DNA of 64,000 nt from Limisphaera sp. GTDB taxonomy: Bacteria; Verrucomicrobiota; Verrucomicrobiia; Limisphaerales; Limisphaeraceae. Numbering within the stretch: the first letter of the stretch is position 1; each line of letters opens with the position of its first letter. Under the pieces are notes generated by a model. It saw nothing but the letters and a program-made list of their open reading frames with translations. It did not search any database and was not told the DNA's origin. Positions 61,027-64,000 of this stretch are shown here, piece after piece. The stretch covers positions 62,001-126,000 of the forward strand of contig JANWVC010000003.1 of NCBI GenBank assembly GCA_025057755.1. The letters are read 5' to 3'. The position numbers and the translations under genes are program-made.

Positions 61027-64000
61027 GAATGCTGTGTCGGTAATGGAAAGCTCAATTCCACTACCGTGCCACACCCGGGCTGACTCTTGATTCGGCAGTC
61101 TCCCCCGATCTCTGCCATGCGGCGGCGCATGTTCCCCAGGCCGTCTTGGCCCAATCCGGCCGCCGCCGCGTGTGCAAATCCGCGGCCGTCGTCTTGGATG
61201 CGAATGAAGAACACGCCGTCTGCAGCATGCATTTCCAACAGCACTTTCGTGGCTTGCGCATGCTTGAGCACGTTGTTTAAGGCCTCCTCACACGCCAGGA
61301 AAACCTCATGACGAACCTCCGCGGATAAAGGGACATTTGGCACTTGGCGGGGCAATCGCAACTGACACTCCACGGAGGTGGCTTGAAAATACTCGCTGGT
61401 GTACTGAGCCAGGTAAGAGACCAAGTGTTCCAAACTGTCATTACTGGGATTCACAGCCCAGACAATTTCATCCAAAGCTTGCAGAAGGGTGCGTGACGTA
61501 TGGGCGATTGCCTGCAATTTGCCGGCGACTGGTTCGCACCCTTCCATCTCCAACATGGCTCGTTCGCTCAGAAATGAAATCCGTGTCAGCTTGGACCCCA
61601 GTTCATCATGCATGTCTCGTGCGATGCGCATGCGCTCCTTGTGCATCGCCTCCTGCTGGGCCAGATGCTCCAATTGCCGGCGCCAGCGTCGGTGGGAGGT
61701 CCAACGGACCAGCCCCGCCACGCTGCCCGTCAACAAACAGGCCCATAAGAGCCACCCCCAGAAACTCCTCCAGAAAGGTGTGGCCACAACAATGGACAGC
61801 TCCGTCACAGCGCTTTCCCAATCATCATCTACACTCCGAGCTCGCAGTTGTAACCGGTAAAGGCCGCCCGGCAAGCGGCCGTATCGAATCCGTCGTTCCG
61901 TTCCATCATCCATCCAGTCGGGATCAAAGCCCTCTAGACGATGCTGGAACCGGATCTTTTCGCCTTCAGACGGCAAGGGAGCCGAAAATTCGATAACCAA
62001 GGATCGCAACCCAGCAGGCAGACGAATGGTTCTTTGCGCCCAAGTTTCACTCAGAGGTTCACCTTTATCGGAAGGATGCCACCGCTCGCCGTTGACAAGA
62101 AGACTCTCGATCCACACAGGCGGCGCGCTCCGGTCCTCAGTTCCTTCCTCAGGACGCACGCTGACCAACCCGGACTCCGTAGCAAACCAAATCTGTCCGT
62201 CGGGAGTAACTGCAGAATGGGGCCATCCCCAGGGAATGTCTGTCTCCGAACGCCGGGCACTTGCATACCAGCGACGCGGTCGGACCGCACGCCCCTCCTG
62301 CCTCAAAAGCCGCAATTGTCCGGCAGACAGGCTGTACACAGATGAACCCGTTGTCCACCACAATCTGCCCTGAACATCCAGTAACAAGCCGCGCACAGGA
62401 GCAAAACTTTCTTCCGTCCAGATCTGCGCCTGCCAACGTCCAGCCGTCCAGCAACCCAAGCCGCGGTGCGTACCGACCCACAATCGACCGGCGACGTCCC
62501 GATGGAACGACCAAATGGCGCCGTGGGTTTTTGGGGACCCTACGTCCACTTGGACCCAGCCAGATTTTGTGCCATGCCAAATTCGGCCCTTCTCGGTGCC
62601 CACCCAAACTTCCTGTCCGTCAACGAACAAGGCGGTCACACGCTCCTCCACATCCGGACCGCCGGTCAGCGCCTGATCCCTGGAGCCCGGACGCCACAAC
62701 TGCAACCCTCCGGACCGTGGAGCTACCCACAGAGCACCGTTGTCTGCCACCGCGATCAGGGCGATATCGTCCGAGACAAGTCCGTCCGCAGTCGTGTACC
62801 GCACCGCGCCTGTCGGTCGGACCTCAAAAAGACCCGCCCCAGCCGTGCTGATCCACAAACGGTCGGGCCCTCCAAAGGCGATGGCACGGACCAACCGACG
62901 CACTGACGCACGCCACCATCCTGCAGGGGACTGGAATCCGTCTGCCGTCCGCTGCCATAAACCGTGGTCTTGGACGCCGACCCACACCTGACCACTCGCA
63001 TTGGTAGCCACCAGAGTAACAGGGCCGGCCGGCAGCCCCGTCTCAGCTCCATGCAACCAAATGCGGGTCGGGCGTAAACAAACCAAGCCGCTGTTGCCGG
63101 TCCCCAACCAGAGGTTCCCCCGGGCATCTTCGCACAACGCCCGAACGTCATTGGGCAGAGTGCCAGACCGCAGCGTCAAAGGTAAGAAGCGCTCTCCGGC
63201 AAAATAGAATAGTCCCTGTCCACTGGTGCCGATCCACAAGCGACCGTCCCGACCCTCCCACAAGGTCCAAATCCGCACCGAAGTGACGTCGCCGCTGCGG
63301 AAGTAATTCACGCGCTTTCCCTCCGTCAGATTGACAAGATAAGTATCTCCAAATGCCCAGAGGTTCCCCTGCCGATCCTCGTAAACGCCCAGAAACTCGG
63401 GACTGCGTCCTGTGCTTTCGGCTTCAAAACGCACCGGCCGAATTTGCCCGCCGCGCCATTGGCAGATGCCCCCGGCCGTGGTGATCCACAAATCGCCATT
63501 TCTGGCCAACGAGACCTGGCTAATGGTGTCATGAGGCAGTCCATCAGCCACAGTCAATCGGCGTGCCTTCCCCTCGCGCCATTCCACAAGACCTGCGCTG
63601 GTACCCACCCAAAGCGTGCCGTCTTCAGTGCTCGTAACCGTGTGAATTGAAGTGCCCAACGGCACCGGAAGTGGGGTTTCGACGAAGTCACGACCGTTCC
63701 GATGCCATAGACCTGAGCCTTGAGTGCCCACCCACAATCGACCTCGACGATCCTCACAAAGGACCGTCACGGCCAGGGTCTGGCCATCCCCCAGGCCCGA
63801 TGCATGCACAGGCTGAAACTGAACGCCGTCGAATCGAACCAAACCCTTGGGAGTACCCACCCACAGATACCCGTCCCGTGTTTGTAAGACTGCTGTGACC
63901 GTCCGATCCGGCAAACCGTCCTCAGGCCGCCATGCTCGGACTGTCATTTCCACGGGCTGGTGTGCCGTGGCGGCATGCAGGCAGAACACCCCCGAAGCCA
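61023..64000 (-). CDS. Beta-propeller sensor histidine kinase, 5' end outside the window
   Basis: At least 988 residues; the right edge cuts the signal peptide (its tail reads FCLHAATAHQP), so the start codon is outside. The N-terminal two-thirds holds about a dozen ligand-sensing propeller repeats of the two-component type (DGYLWVGTPKGLVRFDG, GRLWVGTQGSGLW, GTLWVGTSAGLVEW, GNLWLGTGNSGLVCL). Next is a Y_Y_Y domain (FQHRLEGFDPDWMDDG, GLYRLQLRARSVDDDW), one membrane helix (GWLLWACLLTGSVAGLV), HisKA_3 with His in RIARDMHDELGSKLTRISFL, and an ATPase domain (EALNNVLKHAQAT, DDGRGF, GLGNMRRRM). A periplasmic sugar-sensing kinase of this sort often governs adjacent glycan-use genes, here GH2. Confidence 0.9.
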   Translation of the reverse strand, partial: ASGVFCLHAATAHQPVEMTVRAWRPEDGLPDRTVTAVLQTRDGYLWVGTPKGLVRFDGVQFQPVHASGLGDGQTLAVTVLCEDRRGRLWVGTQGSGLWHRNGRDFVETPLPVPLGTSIHTVTSTEDGTLWVGTSAGLVEWREGKARRLTVADGLPHDTISQVSLARNGDLWITTAGGICQWRGGQIRPVRFEAESTGRSPEFLGVYEDRQGNLWAFGDTYLVNLTEGKRVNYFRSGDVTSVRIWTLWEGRDGRLWIGTSGQGLFYFAGERFLPLTLRSGTLPNDVRALCEDARGNLWLGTGNSGLVCLRPTRIWLHGAETGLPAGPVTLVATNASGQVWVGVQDHGLWQRTADGFQSPAGWWRASVRRLVRAIAFGGPDRLWISTAGAGLFEVRPTGAVRYTTADGLVSDDIALIAVADNGALWVAPRSGGLQLWRPGSRDQALTGGPDVEERVTALFVDGQEVWVGTEKGRIWHGTKSGWVQVDVGSPKTHGAIWSFHRDVAGRLWVGTHRGLGCWTAGRWQAQIWTEESFAPVRGLLLDVQGRLWWTTGSSVYSLSAGQLRLLRQEGRAVRPRRWYASARRSETDIPWGWPHSAVTPDGQIWFATESGLVSVRPEEGTEDRSAPPVWIESLLVNGERWHPSDKGEPLSETWAQRTIRLPAGLRSLVIEFSAPLPSEGEKIRFQHRLEGFDPDWMDDGTERRIRYGRLPGGLYRLQLRARSVDDDWESAVTELSIVVATPFWRSFWGWLLWACLLTGSVAGLVRWTSHRRWRRQLEHLAQQEAMHKERMRIARDMHDELGSKLTRISFLSERAMLEMEGCEPVAGKLQAIAHTSRTLLQALDEIVWAVNPSNDSLEHLVSYLAQYTSEYFQATSVECQLRLPRQVPNVPLSAEVRHEVFLACEEALNNVLKHAQATKVLLEMHAADGVFFIRIQDDGRGFAHAAAAGLGQDGLGNMRRRMAEIGGDCRIKSQPGCGTVVELSFPLPTQHS

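Noticed and set aside
1..64000. CRISPR arrays, insertion sequences, prophage or integrase genes
   Set aside because: No regularly spaced repeats, transposase motifs (DDE or HUH) or phage genes were seen anywhere, including next to the two tRNA genes.

Overview
The window is GC-rich bacterial chromosome, most likely from a member of the Verrucomicrobiota (Pedosphaera/Limisphaera-like). This is an inference. It rests on a DUF1080 hydrolase, a beta-propeller two-component sensor beside a family 2 glycosidase, a futalosine-pathway menaquinone enzyme, a pseudopilin operon of the verrucomicrobial type and a DUF4080 radical SAM protein. No phage, insertion sequence or CRISPR array was recognised.

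Layout. 1-4816 (minus): type IV pilus-like operon with two short pseudopilins, a large PilX-like protein, an unknown membrane protein, PilM and the start of PilN. 5073-6200: MqnE. 6400-7430: the broken remains of mtnA inside a 2.2 kb stretch with no intact gene. 8450-9592: a GT4 glycosyltransferase. 9833-14951: three overlapping signalling genes (REC-4xPAS-histidine kinase, REC-HDOD, REC-degenerate HD-GYP). 15441-19455 (minus): an Ala-rich exported protein with its own terminator, then feoA-like/feoA/feoB. 19630-27587 (plus): ctpA, tsaD, hrpB, ykgJ-like, pta, hisC. 27673-31775 (minus): a sodium/solute symporter, DUF4404 and a FIST protein. 31971-36735 (plus): thiG, heptose-7-phosphate kinase, panB, a small SLBB-like lipoprotein and two ABC-2 permeases without an ATPase. 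36803-38689 (minus): TrmH, DUF2835, WalJ/YycJ. 39316-43482: a fumarase beta-type protein, an M2 peptidase and a B12-binding radical SAM protein.

44030-46880: tRNA-Arg(UCU), an ornithine-lipid acyltransferase pair (olsB/olsA) and tRNA-Val(UAC). 47709-54011: an intact TonB-dependent receptor and PepSY membrane protein, followed by a tonB-exbB-exbD-coiled-coil gene row in which every gene is broken by stops or frameshifts. 54337-55976: pyrF and a DUF1080 protein. 56989-64000 (minus): a sensor kinase/response regulator/GH2 glycosidase row and a PflA-like radical SAM protein.

The most notable points are the decayed TonB energising module beside an intact receptor, the dead mtnA, and the three-gene kinase/HDOD/degenerate HD-GYP operon. 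Several stretches of 0.5-1 kb contain nothing recognisable. Since two such regions turned out to hold gene corpses, others may do so too.
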